Shown here: positions 1 through 8,227 of the stretch, piece after piece | How positions within the stretch are numbered: the first letter of the stretch is position 1 | How the letters are laid out: every line of letters begins with the position of its first letter | Source: Cryomorphaceae bacterium MED-G14 | Lineage (GTDB): Bacteria > Bacteroidota > Bacteroidia > Flavobacteriales > Flavobacteriaceae | Reading direction: 5' to 3' | Assembly (NCBI GenBank): GCA_002457715.1 | Contig: NTKN01000005.1 | Coordinates: 1 to 41,125 of the forward strand | Length of the DNA: 41,125 nucleotides | Translations under genes and position numbers: made by a program | Notes under the pieces: generated by a model | The model's database searches: none | Told to the model about the DNA's origin: nothing | Seen by the model: the letters and a program-made list of their open reading frames with translations, nothing else

Positions 1-248
1 TTGATGAAAAAAAGATAATTAAACCAATTTTTCAACAGAACAAAAATAATATTTTAATTAAAGTTTTAGATTCTAATTCACCTGTTGATATCAGTATAAT
101 AGCCGATAATGGTCAGGAGATTTATTTAAATTCCTTAGAATATGAAAATTTAAATAATAAAATTTTCTCTGTGGGTTTTGATATTAATTATGTAAATATT
201 AAACTAAAGTATGACAATCAATCTTTTAAAAAAAGAATAAATTTTTAG
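1..248 (+). CDS. C-terminal fragment of an unrecognised protein
   Basis: An open frame enters from the left edge (first full codon at base 3) and ends with TAG at 246-248, giving about 81 residues. The fragment is rich in Asn, Ile and Lys and alternates hydrophobic and polar residues (for example VDISIIADNGQEIYL), which suggests beta-strands of a sandwich-like C-terminal domain. I do not recognise a family, and the catalytic or N-terminal part lies outside the window. It is followed 20 bases later by a clear intrinsic terminator on the same strand, which supports it being the last gene of its transcript. Confidence 0.6.
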   Translation, partial: DEKKIIKPIFQQNKNNILIKVLDSNSPVDISIIADNGQEIYLNSLEYENLNNKIFSVGFDINYVNIKLKYDNQSFKKRINF

Positions 249-267
249 TAAATATCAACCTTTTTTG

Positions 268-295
268 AACCCTGTTTTTAACAGGGTTTTTTTTT
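268..295 (+). terminator. Rho-independent terminator after the left-edge gene
   Basis: An eight-base-pair stem AACCCTGT / ACAGGGTT with a five-base loop (TTTTA) runs straight into a T-run (287-295). It sits 20 bases after the TAG of the left-edge gene and ends that transcript before the tRNA-Val promoter. Confidence 0.85.
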
Positions 296-353
296 GATTA
301 TTATCAATCAAAAAAATCACAAATAAACTTTCATTTAGTTTAATTTAGAGTGT

Positions 354-361
354 TATATTTG
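354..361 (+). promoter_or_regulatory. Bacteroidota -7 promoter element for tRNA-Val
   Basis: TATATTTG matches the Bacteroidota -7 consensus TAnnTTTG exactly and lies 36 bases before the tRNA. No TTG -33 element stands at the usual distance. A TTTAG begins 20 bases upstream of the box, and the tRNA-Thr promoter at the other end of the window has the same arrangement. Confidence 0.6.
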
Positions 362-396
362 CTCATCAATTAAATAAAAATTAGTTGAATTATTAA

Positions 397-471
397 GGGC
401 GCTTAGCTCAGTTGGTTCAGAGCACTTGGTTTACACCCAAGGGGTCGGGGGTTCGAATCCCTCAGCGCCCA
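397..471 (+). tRNA. tRNA-Val (anticodon UAC)
   Basis: A full cloverleaf can be drawn. The acceptor stem is GGGCGCT / AGCGCCC, the D-arm GCTC...GAGC, the anticodon stem CTTGG / CCAAG with loop TTTACAC (anticodon TAC), and the T-arm contains GGTTCGAATCC. The discriminator base is A and the 3' CCA is not encoded in full. It stands alone between a terminator upstream and a probable terminator downstream. Confidence 0.95.
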
Positions 472-478
472 CATTTTT

Positions 479-506
479 AACCTCAACATCTTGTTGGGTT
501 TTTTTA
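479..506 (+). terminator. Probable terminator after tRNA-Val
   Basis: The stem CAACA / TGTTG with loop TCT is extended by AACC / GGTT around one bulged T. It is followed by a T-run (499-506) and lies eight bases after the tRNA. The rest of the stretch to 573 shows nothing I can interpret. Confidence 0.6.
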
Positions 507-573
507 TTGATACTTTAAATTTTATATTCTTCTCTATCTTTTCGGTTATTTAAATAGCTTCATCCATTAATGT

Positions 574-3114
574 TTATATATTATCTAAAGATTTTATTAT
601 AAGTTTTCTTAGGTGGTTTCTATGAGCATTAGTTGAAATATTTCCATTTCTATTTCTTAAGAACTTTAATGTTTTTTCAAGATTATATATTGCCATTGAT
701 TTAACTGGAATCTTATACCTAGTTGAATTACTCCCAGAAACAATTTGAATTAGTCTTAAAATATATGTTGCTTGCAGGTTTTGTCTAAAAGTATTGATAT
801 TTCCATTTTTATCTTCCTCAAACATAACATTGTTAAGGTCAGTCATATATTCAGTCAGTGTGTATTTATTTCCATACTTTTCTGAATCAAGAATTCTTTG
901 TAATGTATTTGGGTGTAAAAGATGAGATAATACTCTAGTTTGATATCCTAAGATTTGATCATGAATTTTTGGATCTTCCGGCCCGGATCTAAAATCAAAA
1001 CCTCTTCTTTGCTTGGCTAATAAATTATAAATATCATTTGAAACGTTGAATGAACTAGGGCTAAAAATATATTTTTTTAATGCATTCATGGCTCTCTTTT
1101 GATCATTATAACTTACAGGTGTGTAGGGCTTAGTAGAACCTTTCTGACCTACGACTGACCTATCAACGTAAACTCCACCTATAAATCTCGAAATTACTGT
1201 TCCAGCTGTTGAAGATGATGAACCTAAAATGTAGTATGCTCTTCTCAGATCATCATATGTTGATCCTTGCTTTAAAAACTTTTCTTTTAATTCATTAAAT
1301 AGCCTTTTGTTTAATGTAAATCTATCAATGGAAAATTTGATTGGATCATTAGATAAATCATAAACCATAACTCTAGGATCAATTCCTCTACTTGAAGATC
1401 TCATGTCATCAGCATCATTACCAAATGCCAATTCAGGCTCATTGGATCTAGAAAGTATTTTTTCTCTTTCGTTTTCTGTTAAATTTGGTTTATAACCAAA
1501 CTCAATCACCCATTTATCATAAGGGCCTATTGTTGTGTCAGAAAATTGAGCTTGTTTATTTTTATCTAAACTTACATTTAAAGCAGGATATTCCATTACT
1601 GATGTGTTGATTGATTTACCTTTCAGTAGTTCAGGATTAGAAAGTTCATCTGGACTGTAGAGATGACTTCCCCTCATGTTGTGACTTAGACCAAGAGTGT
1701 GACCAATTTCATGCATAATCAGCCGTATCATATTATCTTCTTCTAATTTACCAAGTTTGATATCATTGTTTGAAAACTCGGGATATACAGTTTTTCCATA
1801 CAAAATATTTTCATGAGTATGTTCTCCAGCTGAACATGAATGATTTTTATCGTAAAAATATTCCTCATTAATTGGATTTAAACTCATATTTTTAGATGGA
1901 TCTTGATATAGTTTTTCATAAAATACTCTGTTTGTGAAGTGAACAAACTCTAACATTATATCTGCAGCTATTATTTCACCAGTTCTAGGATTTACCATAC
2001 TTGGACCATAACCACCAAATGGTGGATTTGGAGATGATGTCCATCTCAATACATTATATCTAATATCTCCTGCGTCCCAGTCAGCGTCATCGGGTTGAAT
2101 TTTAACTTCAATGGCATTTTTAAATCCAGCTTTTTCAAAAGCAATATTCCATTGAAGTACAGCATTTATTATTGTTTCCCTCCATTCAATCGGGGTTGAA
2201 TTTTCTATCCACCAAGTAATAGGCTTAACAGGTTCAGATAATTCTAATTCAGGATTTTTTTTAATTAATCTCCACTTATTAATCATATCCCTGTAATTAG
2301 TTGTTTTTGTGGAAGTCATATCATTTGTTTCAGTTGTAAAATAACCAGTTCTAGCATCAGCATACCTTATCTCATAATCATCATCGGGCATTTTAATAAG
2401 TGAATGAAATACTTTAATAGAAATGTTTCTAGCATCTGTAACTGCTTCACCACCACTATTTAAGTAGTTTGGATTATTATAAACATATTCAGTTTTTAGA
2501 TTAGTGTTTTCAGGATAATTTTTTATTTCTTCAATCTTTGACTTTTCCCTATCAAAATTTCCAAGACTGAATGATAATGATGATGACCCAGGTCTTCTTG
2601 GTCGTTTTATTCTAGTTAAAATTTCTGAAATAAATAACTTATCTACATCAATCAAGAAAAGTTCATTTTCTTTATCCTCACTTAGAATTTTCGTTGAAAA
2701 AAATATTGCTTCACTAATGTTAGCATCTTTAGATTTTGAAAGTGGACTAGTAGGATCAAAGTAAAAATTAGTATTTGGAGAAATAAACTCAATCTTATTG
2801 AAGTATCTTTTCAAATAAAAAATAGCTTCATTTTGATAAGATCCCCTATATCTGCCTGCCTCAGTCACACCATCTGCGATTTGAGAAAAATAGATAAATT
2901 CTTTATTAAATTGTTCTTTTTTGATAACCATCTTCAACTTTCCATCAATTGAATCTTGAAAAATTGTAAAAAGGCCATCAATTTTATTACTTGACTTCGT
3001 TAAATCTTTTATTGATTTGACTTTACTTTCTTTTTGTTGTTCTTTTTTGTTCTGTGCATAATTATTTAATGTTAAAAACAAAAAAATAATAAGTAGTGAA
3101 ATTTTTCTAATCAT
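574..3114 (-). CDS. Secreted zinc-dependent metalloprotease (DUF5117/DUF5118/DUF4953 family)
   Basis: An 846-residue exported peptidase of the large Bacteroidota family with DUF5118/DUF5117 N-terminal regions and a DUF4953 metzincin-like domain. Residues 1-20 form a signal peptide (hydrophobic stretch, then Ala-Gln). The zinc site HEIGHTLGLSH is at about 468-478: H468, H472 and H478 are the expected ligands and E469 the catalytic base. The helix before it is typical, and a conserved SVMEYP-like Met-turn follows (VMEYPALN). There is no obvious T9SS sorting domain at the C-terminus, so it is probably periplasmic or anchored another way. The next gene upstream on this strand (CarboxypepD_reg-like) is only 46 bases away, so the two may be co-transcribed; a TATATTTT near-match to the -7 box also lies in the gap. 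The physiological substrate is unknown. The family call is solid; any nutritional role is inference. Confidence 0.9.
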   Translation of the reverse strand: MIRKISLLIIFLFLTLNNYAQNKKEQQKESKVKSIKDLTKSSNKIDGLFTIFQDSIDGKLKMVIKKEQFNKEFIYFSQIADGVTEAGRYRGSYQNEAIFYLKRYFNKIEFISPNTNFYFDPTSPLSKSKDANISEAIFFSTKILSEDKENELFLIDVDKLFISEILTRIKRPRRPGSSSLSFSLGNFDREKSKIEEIKNYPENTNLKTEYVYNNPNYLNSGGEAVTDARNISIKVFHSLIKMPDDDYEIRYADARTGYFTTETNDMTSTKTTNYRDMINKWRLIKKNPELELSEPVKPITWWIENSTPIEWRETIINAVLQWNIAFEKAGFKNAIEVKIQPDDADWDAGDIRYNVLRWTSSPNPPFGGYGPSMVNPRTGEIIAADIMLEFVHFTNRVFYEKLYQDPSKNMSLNPINEEYFYDKNHSCSAGEHTHENILYGKTVYPEFSNNDIKLGKLEEDNMIRLIMHEIGHTLGLSHNMRGSHLYSPDELSNPELLKGKSINTSVMEYPALNVSLDKNKQAQFSDTTIGPYDKWVIEFGYKPNLTENEREKILSRSNEPELAFGNDADDMRSSSRGIDPRVMVYDLSNDPIKFSIDRFTLNKRLFNELKEKFLKQGSTYDDLRRAYYILGSSSSTAGTVISRFIGGVYVDRSVVGQKGSTKPYTPVSYNDQKRAMNALKKYIFSPSSFNVSNDIYNLLAKQRRGFDFRSGPEDPKIHDQILGYQTRVLSHLLHPNTLQRILDSEKYGNKYTLTEYMTDLNNVMFEEDKNGNINTFRQNLQATYILRLIQIVSGSNSTRYKIPVKSMAIYNLEKTLKFLRNRNGNISTNAHRNHLRKLIIKSLDNI

Positions 3115-3160
3115 ATTAAAATTATTTAGTTAAAATATATTATTGTAATAATTTTGAAAA

Positions 3161-4348
3161 TCAGTTTGAATACATAAACTGAGTTTCTATTGACACTCCA
3201 AAACGAGATTCTAACTCTCCAATATTTTTTTTATAATATTCAGTTTTAGGTGGAACACTAAAATTATTCCAAAAAACTTTATTATATGGTATTTTATACA
3301 AAGACATGTCTTTTTGTTCCATATCATCAAATTTATCAAAATTTTGTTTTTGTTGAATCATCTCGGTTACAATTAGTTCATGTCTGAAAGATACTGGATA
3401 ATATTCTCTTACTTTTTGACCGGAGTTAATCATTGTTTTTTTAACATTTTCTGGGAGTTTTCTGGCTCCAACCCATTCTCTGTTATGATAACTTAAATAT
3501 AATTTTCCTAAATTATTTTTTTTATATATCCACAATGCTTTTTGAGATCTTCCAATATTTGGTTTCCAATCATACTCAATTTGATATATTTTGTAAGTAT
3601 CGAAACCAACTACCAAACTAATTTTGTCCATATTTTCGTTTATTCCCTCAAAAAATAGTACATCTTCATTATCATATGTTGAGTTTTTAACTTTTTTCCA
3701 TTTAAAACTTTTTACTCTTATGCCTTTTCTTAGTGGGTTATTCCATTCAGTGTATTGAAGTGGATGAAATTTAGCTTCATTTTTTACAAATCGATAGTCA
3801 GCAGATTTTCTTTGATTTTCAATAGTAGATTTTACTATGTATGAATTAGGCCCTCTATCAATTACTTTAATAAATTGTTCAATTAAAAAAGCACATTTAT
3901 TTTCCTCAACATCCCATCTTCTGTATAATAAATTTAATTGATGATTTTCACTAATAGTATTTGTTTTTAATAGTTTCAAAGCTTTTTCAATATAATTTAT
4001 AGGAGCTTTAACTATCACTTCGTCAAGTTGAGTCAGTTGTTCAGACAGTCTAACTATTTTTACTTTTTTATTAATATAATCTTTTACTTTTATTTTAAAG
4101 GTTTTGTATCCAATTGAAGATATTTCTAGAGAATCTTCAAGTTCATTTGATGAAACTACAAAGGAGAAGGTTCCTTCCATTGTTGATGTTGTACCAATAT
4201 TTTTTTTTATTATTCCAACTGCAGCAAATGGAATTTCATAGTCATTATCATCTTTAATTGATCCATCTATTAATAAATTTTGAGCATTTAAAAAATTAAA
4301 GGCCAAAAAATAAAGAATTAAACTATATAAACTACTTTTAAAAATCAT
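3161..4348 (-). CDS. Exported CarboxypepD_reg-like domain protein
   Basis: A 395-residue protein with a signal peptide (about 1-22, ending FLNAQ) followed by a carboxypeptidase-regulatory-like beta-sandwich domain at about 25-100. The recognisable pieces are DGSIKDDNDYEIPFAAVGI, GTTSTMEGTFSF and ISSIGYKTFKIKV, the same plug-preceding domain seen in SusC/TonB receptors. The remaining 290 residues carry no TonB plug or barrel length, so this is not a TonB-dependent receptor. They look like a mixed alpha/beta domain of the 'carboxypeptidase-like regulatory domain-containing protein' group. It lies directly upstream of the metalloprotease on the same strand. Function is unknown; a surface or periplasmic role is inferred from the signal peptide. 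Confidence 0.8.
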   Translation of the reverse strand: MIFKSSLYSLILYFLAFNFLNAQNLLIDGSIKDDNDYEIPFAAVGIIKKNIGTTSTMEGTFSFVVSSNELEDSLEISSIGYKTFKIKVKDYINKKVKIVRLSEQLTQLDEVIVKAPINYIEKALKLLKTNTISENHQLNLLYRRWDVEENKCAFLIEQFIKVIDRGPNSYIVKSTIENQRKSADYRFVKNEAKFHPLQYTEWNNPLRKGIRVKSFKWKKVKNSTYDNEDVLFFEGINENMDKISLVVGFDTYKIYQIEYDWKPNIGRSQKALWIYKKNNLGKLYLSYHNREWVGARKLPENVKKTMINSGQKVREYYPVSFRHELIVTEMIQQKQNFDKFDDMEQKDMSLYKIPYNKVFWNNFSVPPKTEYYKKNIGELESRFGVSIETQFMYSN

Positions 4349-4390
4349 AGCAAATACAATATTAATGAATATTATAAAAATTAAAGTATA

Positions 4391-4834
4391 ATGAAAAAAT
4401 ATAAATTAATTACAATTTATATTTTAGGTTTTCTATATATCTATGTAGGAATCAGTCATTTTACAAACTTTGAATTTTTTATAATTATAATGCCTGAGTT
4501 TATTCCATATCATCTCTTTTTTATTTACCTAACAGGATTTTTAGAAATAATTTTTGGTCTAATGATATTTTTTAAAAGTTCAAGATTTTATGGTGCTTGG
4601 GGTATATTTTTTCTTTTAATTTTAGTTTTCCCAGCAAATATTCATTTATTTATGTCTAGTCAAGTACATGAAATATTATCCATAACAAAACAGGATGCTT
4701 TAATAAGATTACCATTTCAAATCCCATTAATAATTCTTGCATATTGGCACTCTAAAGAATCTAATTCAAGATTTTTTAATATATTAAGTGCTTTAATTTT
4801 TATTCCAACAATTGTTTATTTCTTAACACTATAA
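4391..4834 (+). CDS. DoxX-like small integral membrane protein
   Basis: 147 residues with about four hydrophobic helices. The first has the DoxX-type pattern (LGFLYIYVGISHF), the second contains a Gly-Phe-Leu-Glu sequence (TGFLEIIFGLMIF), and the third ends FPANIHLFM. This arrangement is typical of the DoxX/MauE-like four-helix fold, where members have been linked to redox or quinol-related functions, but nothing here defines a substrate. It starts 42 bases from the divergent CarboxypepD_reg gene and is followed after 10 bases by the esterase gene, so the two probably form a transcription unit. Confidence 0.75.
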   Translation: MKKYKLITIYILGFLYIYVGISHFTNFEFFIIIMPEFIPYHLFFIYLTGFLEIIFGLMIFFKSSRFYGAWGIFFLLILVFPANIHLFMSSQVHEILSITKQDALIRLPFQIPLIILAYWHSKESNSRFFNILSALIFIPTIVYFLTL

Positions 4835-4844
4835 ATTACGTACT

Positions 4845-5783
4845 ATGTTTAGATTAGTTTCGATACTTTTAATTTTTTTAAGCTACAGTATTTTTTCACA
4901 AAAAAAATTTATAAATGTAGACTCAATTATTAAAATTGATAATTATGATGTAATTAAAGATATTCAGTATGGTGAAGCTGAAAGAAATGTTTTAGATCTT
5001 TGGATTGCAAACAAAAATAAAAATTCCCCTCTTATGATTTTTATTCATGGAGGTGGGTTTGGCTCCGGTAGTAAAGAATCTGCTTATTCAAAAAATAATT
5101 TTAAAAGGGTCGAGAAGCTGATAGAAAATGGTGTTTCTTTTGCTACAATTAACTATAGATTTAAAAATAATAATGACGGAATCTTAACAAGTTTAAATGA
5201 TGCTAAAAGAGCATTGCAATTTCTTCGTTATAAAAGCGATAAATATAAAATTGATAAATCAAAAATTGGTATAATGGGCTCTTCTGCAGGAGCTACAACA
5301 TCAATGTGGTTAGGTTTTTTTGATGATATGGCAAAATTAAATAGTGATGATCCGATAGATAGGGAATCTACTCGTGTATCCTTAGTAATAGGTATTGCTG
5401 CTGCACATACCATGGACTTAGACAAGTGGAAAGAGATGGCAAATATTGATCAGGATTATATGGATAAATTAATATTACAATACATTGGAAAATTTGATAA
5501 AGAGAAATGGCTTGATAATAATTTCAAAAAGGAATATATTAAAAAAATTGATTTTTTTGATCAAATGGATAAGAATGATCCTCCTTTTTTTATTGTTAAT
5601 TTTGGAAAAAATCGAAAACCCAAAAATATAGCTGATTTTCATCACCATCCTTTACATGCTAAAGAACTAAAAATTAAAGCTGAGTCTCTTAATATGGAAA
5701 ATGTTATTTATGCTACTGGAATTGGGCTTTTTGATAAATCTAAAAAAGGAATGAATGAATTTATTTTTGAAAAACTTAAATAA
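4845..5783 (+). CDS. Secreted alpha/beta hydrolase (carboxylesterase-like)
   Basis: A 312-residue alpha/beta hydrolase with an N-terminal signal peptide (hydrophobic 3-17, then SQ). The oxyanion-hole motif HGGGFGSG and the nucleophile elbow GSSAGA (Ser in GxSxG) identify the carboxylesterase/lipase-like branch. An HHHPLHAKEL segment near the C-terminus probably carries the catalytic His. Substrate is not predictable; short-chain esters or acetylated sugars are plausible for this family. It follows the DoxX-like gene closely. Its TAA is immediately followed, without a single intervening base, by the reverse-complement stop of the convergent DUF1295 gene. Confidence 0.85.
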   Translation: MFRLVSILLIFLSYSIFSQKKFINVDSIIKIDNYDVIKDIQYGEAERNVLDLWIANKNKNSPLMIFIHGGGFGSGSKESAYSKNNFKRVEKLIENGVSFATINYRFKNNNDGILTSLNDAKRALQFLRYKSDKYKIDKSKIGIMGSSAGATTSMWLGFFDDMAKLNSDDPIDRESTRVSLVIGIAAAHTMDLDKWKEMANIDQDYMDKLILQYIGKFDKEKWLDNNFKKEYIKKIDFFDQMDKNDPPFFIVNFGKNRKPKNIADFHHHPLHAKELKIKAESLNMENVIYATGIGLFDKSKKGMNEFIFEKLK

Positions 5784-6716
5784 TTAATTTTTTTTTATTC
5801 CAATAAACATTGGAACTCTTTTTTTATAATTATAGTATTTAGGATACTTCTTGGAGCTAATTTCTTCACTGAACCTTGCACTATTATAAAATAATATTAT
5901 TAGCAATAAGCAACCTGAAATTGACCAGTTTATTAATTGACCTGTTGCAGAAATTGAGAACAGATAAAAACATATCCAGATCATCTGTTCACTGGCAAAA
6001 TTAGGATGCCTTGAGAGCGACCAAAGACCTTTTGAAATAAAACCATCCCTATACATTCCATCTAGTTTTTCACCATTTTTAATTTTTCTATACTTTTCAG
6101 ATTGAAAATTATATTGTTGTTGATCAGCAATAGTTTCTAAAAATATGAAAACTAACATTAAAAAAGATATGATATAATCATATATATTTAGTGGATAATT
6201 GGAACCTTGCCAAGCAGATAGAATAGGTAACGAAAATAAAAATATCAGTCCCATTTGGTAGAAACTTATAAAAAGTAAATTAAACAACGACCAATTAAAA
6301 TTAGATTTGAATAATGTTAAAGACTTACGAACTTCCTTCCACCTATAATCTTCCTCACCTTGCCAAAAATAAATGCTATAGCCTCCCCTCCGTGAAAAAT
6401 TATATGTTAACCTTAAACCCCATATTGTAACCAAAATTGACATTATTGTCATCCTATTATTAAAATTTGATGAAAGAGTAAAATACCAAACAATAAAAAT
6501 GGGTACCAAGCTCCAAACCTTGTCAATTTGACTATAATTTTTTGTAAATTCTCCTAATAGAAAACAGATCGATGAAATAATTATGTAAGATTTAAAAATA
6601 AATTTTACACTTATTAACTGAACTTCAGTGAAGTTAAAGTTAAAAATATCATAGTATGTCGAAATAAAAATTATTAAAAAAAAAGTAGATATTATTGTAA
6701 TTATTTTCTTTAACAT
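5784..6716 (-). CDS. DUF1295 family membrane protein (steroid 5-alpha-reductase-like)
   Basis: About 310 residues, with seven or so hydrophobic segments. Diagnostic DUF1295 motifs are QIDKVWSLVPIF in an early helix, TIWGLRLTYNFSRRGGY, the WQGEEDYRW segment and, near the C-terminus, LSRHPNFASEQMIW. The Arg-His-Pro-Asn part of the last motif belongs to the reductase/methyltransferase (ICMT-like) fold that binds its cofactor at the membrane face. The ORF track starts at a GTG (6722). I prefer the ATG two codons later (6716), which begins MLKKIITIIS; either is possible. The specific reaction is unknown. It is convergent with the esterase and divergent from the DUF1800 gene (59 bases). Confidence 0.85.
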   Translation of the reverse strand: MLKKIITIISTFFLIIFISTYYDIFNFNFTEVQLISVKFIFKSYIIISSICFLLGEFTKNYSQIDKVWSLVPIFIVWYFTLSSNFNNRMTIMSILVTIWGLRLTYNFSRRGGYSIYFWQGEEDYRWKEVRKSLTLFKSNFNWSLFNLLFISFYQMGLIFLFSLPILSAWQGSNYPLNIYDYIISFLMLVFIFLETIADQQQYNFQSEKYRKIKNGEKLDGMYRDGFISKGLWSLSRHPNFASEQMIWICFYLFSISATGQLINWSISGCLLLIILFYNSARFSEEISSKKYPKYYNYKKRVPMFIGIKKN

Positions 6717-6775
6717 ATTCACAATTTAATTAATAATTTTTTAAATTGAATTTAATTATTGAATTAGAAGGATTA

Positions 6776-8227
6776 ATGAAAAAAAATAATTGTGCAAATT
6801 TATCATTAACAGAGTTTATTCCAAACGATCAAAATCCTTGGGATGAGAAGAAAATTTTATTTCTTTTTAGAAGATTGGAATTTGGTATAGACAAGAGTAA
6901 AATAAATACTTATTTAAATTATTCTCCACAAGATTTAATTGATAAAATTATTGATGATGCTAAAAATTTGATTGTATCGCCTGATCCAGGGTGGAAGGAT
7001 TGGAATTCAACAGATTTTAATAATTCTGGCAAGAATCGTGGAGCATTTTTTAGAGATCACCAAAGATTAATTTTTGATGATTTTTTAAATAATGGATTTA
7101 GGGAAAGGTTAACCTTGTTTTGGAGTAATCATTTTGTAACAGAATATTACATGTATAATCACCCAGCTTATGCATTTAGATATTACAATAACATTCAAAA
7201 AAATGTTTTAGGAAATTTTAAAGAATTTGTACGTGAAATAGGATTAGACGATGCGATGTTAATGTATTTGAATGGTTTTGAAAATAAGAATTCTAAACCT
7301 AACGAAAATTATTCCAGAGAATTGTATGAACTTTTTACCCTTGGCGAGGGTAATGGTTACACACAAGAAGATATAACCGAAACTTCTAGAGCATTGACTG
7401 GATTCAACTCCAGGACAAATCAAGGACCAATTAGTTTTAATGATAGGTGGTATGATGATGGAGAAAAAACAATTTTTGGAAGAACTGGCAATTGGAACTA
7501 TGATGACGTAATCGAAATTCTTTTTGAAGAAAAGAAAGAATTAATTGGAAAATTTATCTGTACTAAACTTTATAAATATTTTATTAATCCAAGTGTAAAT
7601 GAGCAGGTTGTTTCTGATTTGTCAAATTATTTCATTGAAAATAATTTCTCACTTGAGTTGTTATATAAAAAAATTTTTAAAAGTGAACATTTTTTTGATT
7701 CTTATAATAATAATGTTATTGTAAAGAGTCCAGTTGATTTGTTGTGTAGTTTGTTTAAACAATTAAAGTTTGAAGTCCCTGAAAATTTCAATCTTGGTAA
7801 CTATTTTATTTATAAATCCAAAGATATGGGACAAGAGGTTTTAAACCCAGTTGATGTTGCTGGTTGGCAAGGAAATCACGATTGGATTTCAACTGGTTCT
7901 CTTCCTATGAGATGGGATTTTATCGATGATATTTTATGGAAATTTTGGCAAAAAGATAAGCTTCAGTATCAAAAATTTTTAAAAAGTATTGTTGGAGAAA
8001 ATGAAACCAATCCTCAAACCATCGTAAAAAAAGTTATTGATTTTATGTTTTGTGACTATGATATTAAAGAAGAAGACTTATTAGATGCCACAGAAGTATT
8101 TAAATCAGAAGTGCCTGACATATATTACCAAGATGGTACATGGAATATAAATGATGACACTGTTCCACAGCAAACTTATCGTTTAATAGGTTTTTTGACT
8201 AAATTACCTGAATATCAATTGAAATGA
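6776..8227 (+). CDS. DUF1800 domain protein
   Basis: 483 residues from the ATG at 6776; the ORF track starts ten codons earlier at a TTG, which I consider less likely because the DUF1800 homology begins later and an ATG is present. Family signatures are LFWSNHFVTE, the HPAYAFRYYNNIQKNVLGNF stretch, and the core PNENYSRELYELFTLGEGN followed by SRALTGF. The family is widespread in Bacteroidota and Planctomycetes and is almost always followed by a DUF1501 gene, as here. The biochemical role is undefined, with links proposed to handling or export of large surface polymers. No clear signal peptide is seen. Its stop overlaps the DUF1501 start by four bases (ATGA), implying translational coupling. 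Confidence 0.9.
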   Translation: MKKNNCANLSLTEFIPNDQNPWDEKKILFLFRRLEFGIDKSKINTYLNYSPQDLIDKIIDDAKNLIVSPDPGWKDWNSTDFNNSGKNRGAFFRDHQRLIFDDFLNNGFRERLTLFWSNHFVTEYYMYNHPAYAFRYYNNIQKNVLGNFKEFVREIGLDDAMLMYLNGFENKNSKPNENYSRELYELFTLGEGNGYTQEDITETSRALTGFNSRTNQGPISFNDRWYDDGEKTIFGRTGNWNYDDVIEILFEEKKELIGKFICTKLYKYFINPSVNEQVVSDLSNYFIENNFSLELLYKKIFKSEHFFDSYNNNVIVKSPVDLLCSLFKQLKFEVPENFNLGNYFIYKSKDMGQEVLNPVDVAGWQGNHDWISTGSLPMRWDFIDDILWKFWQKDKLQYQKFLKSIVGENETNPQTIVKKVIDFMFCDYDIKEEDLLDATEVFKSEVPDIYYQDGTWNINDDTVPQQTYRLIGFLTKLPEYQLK

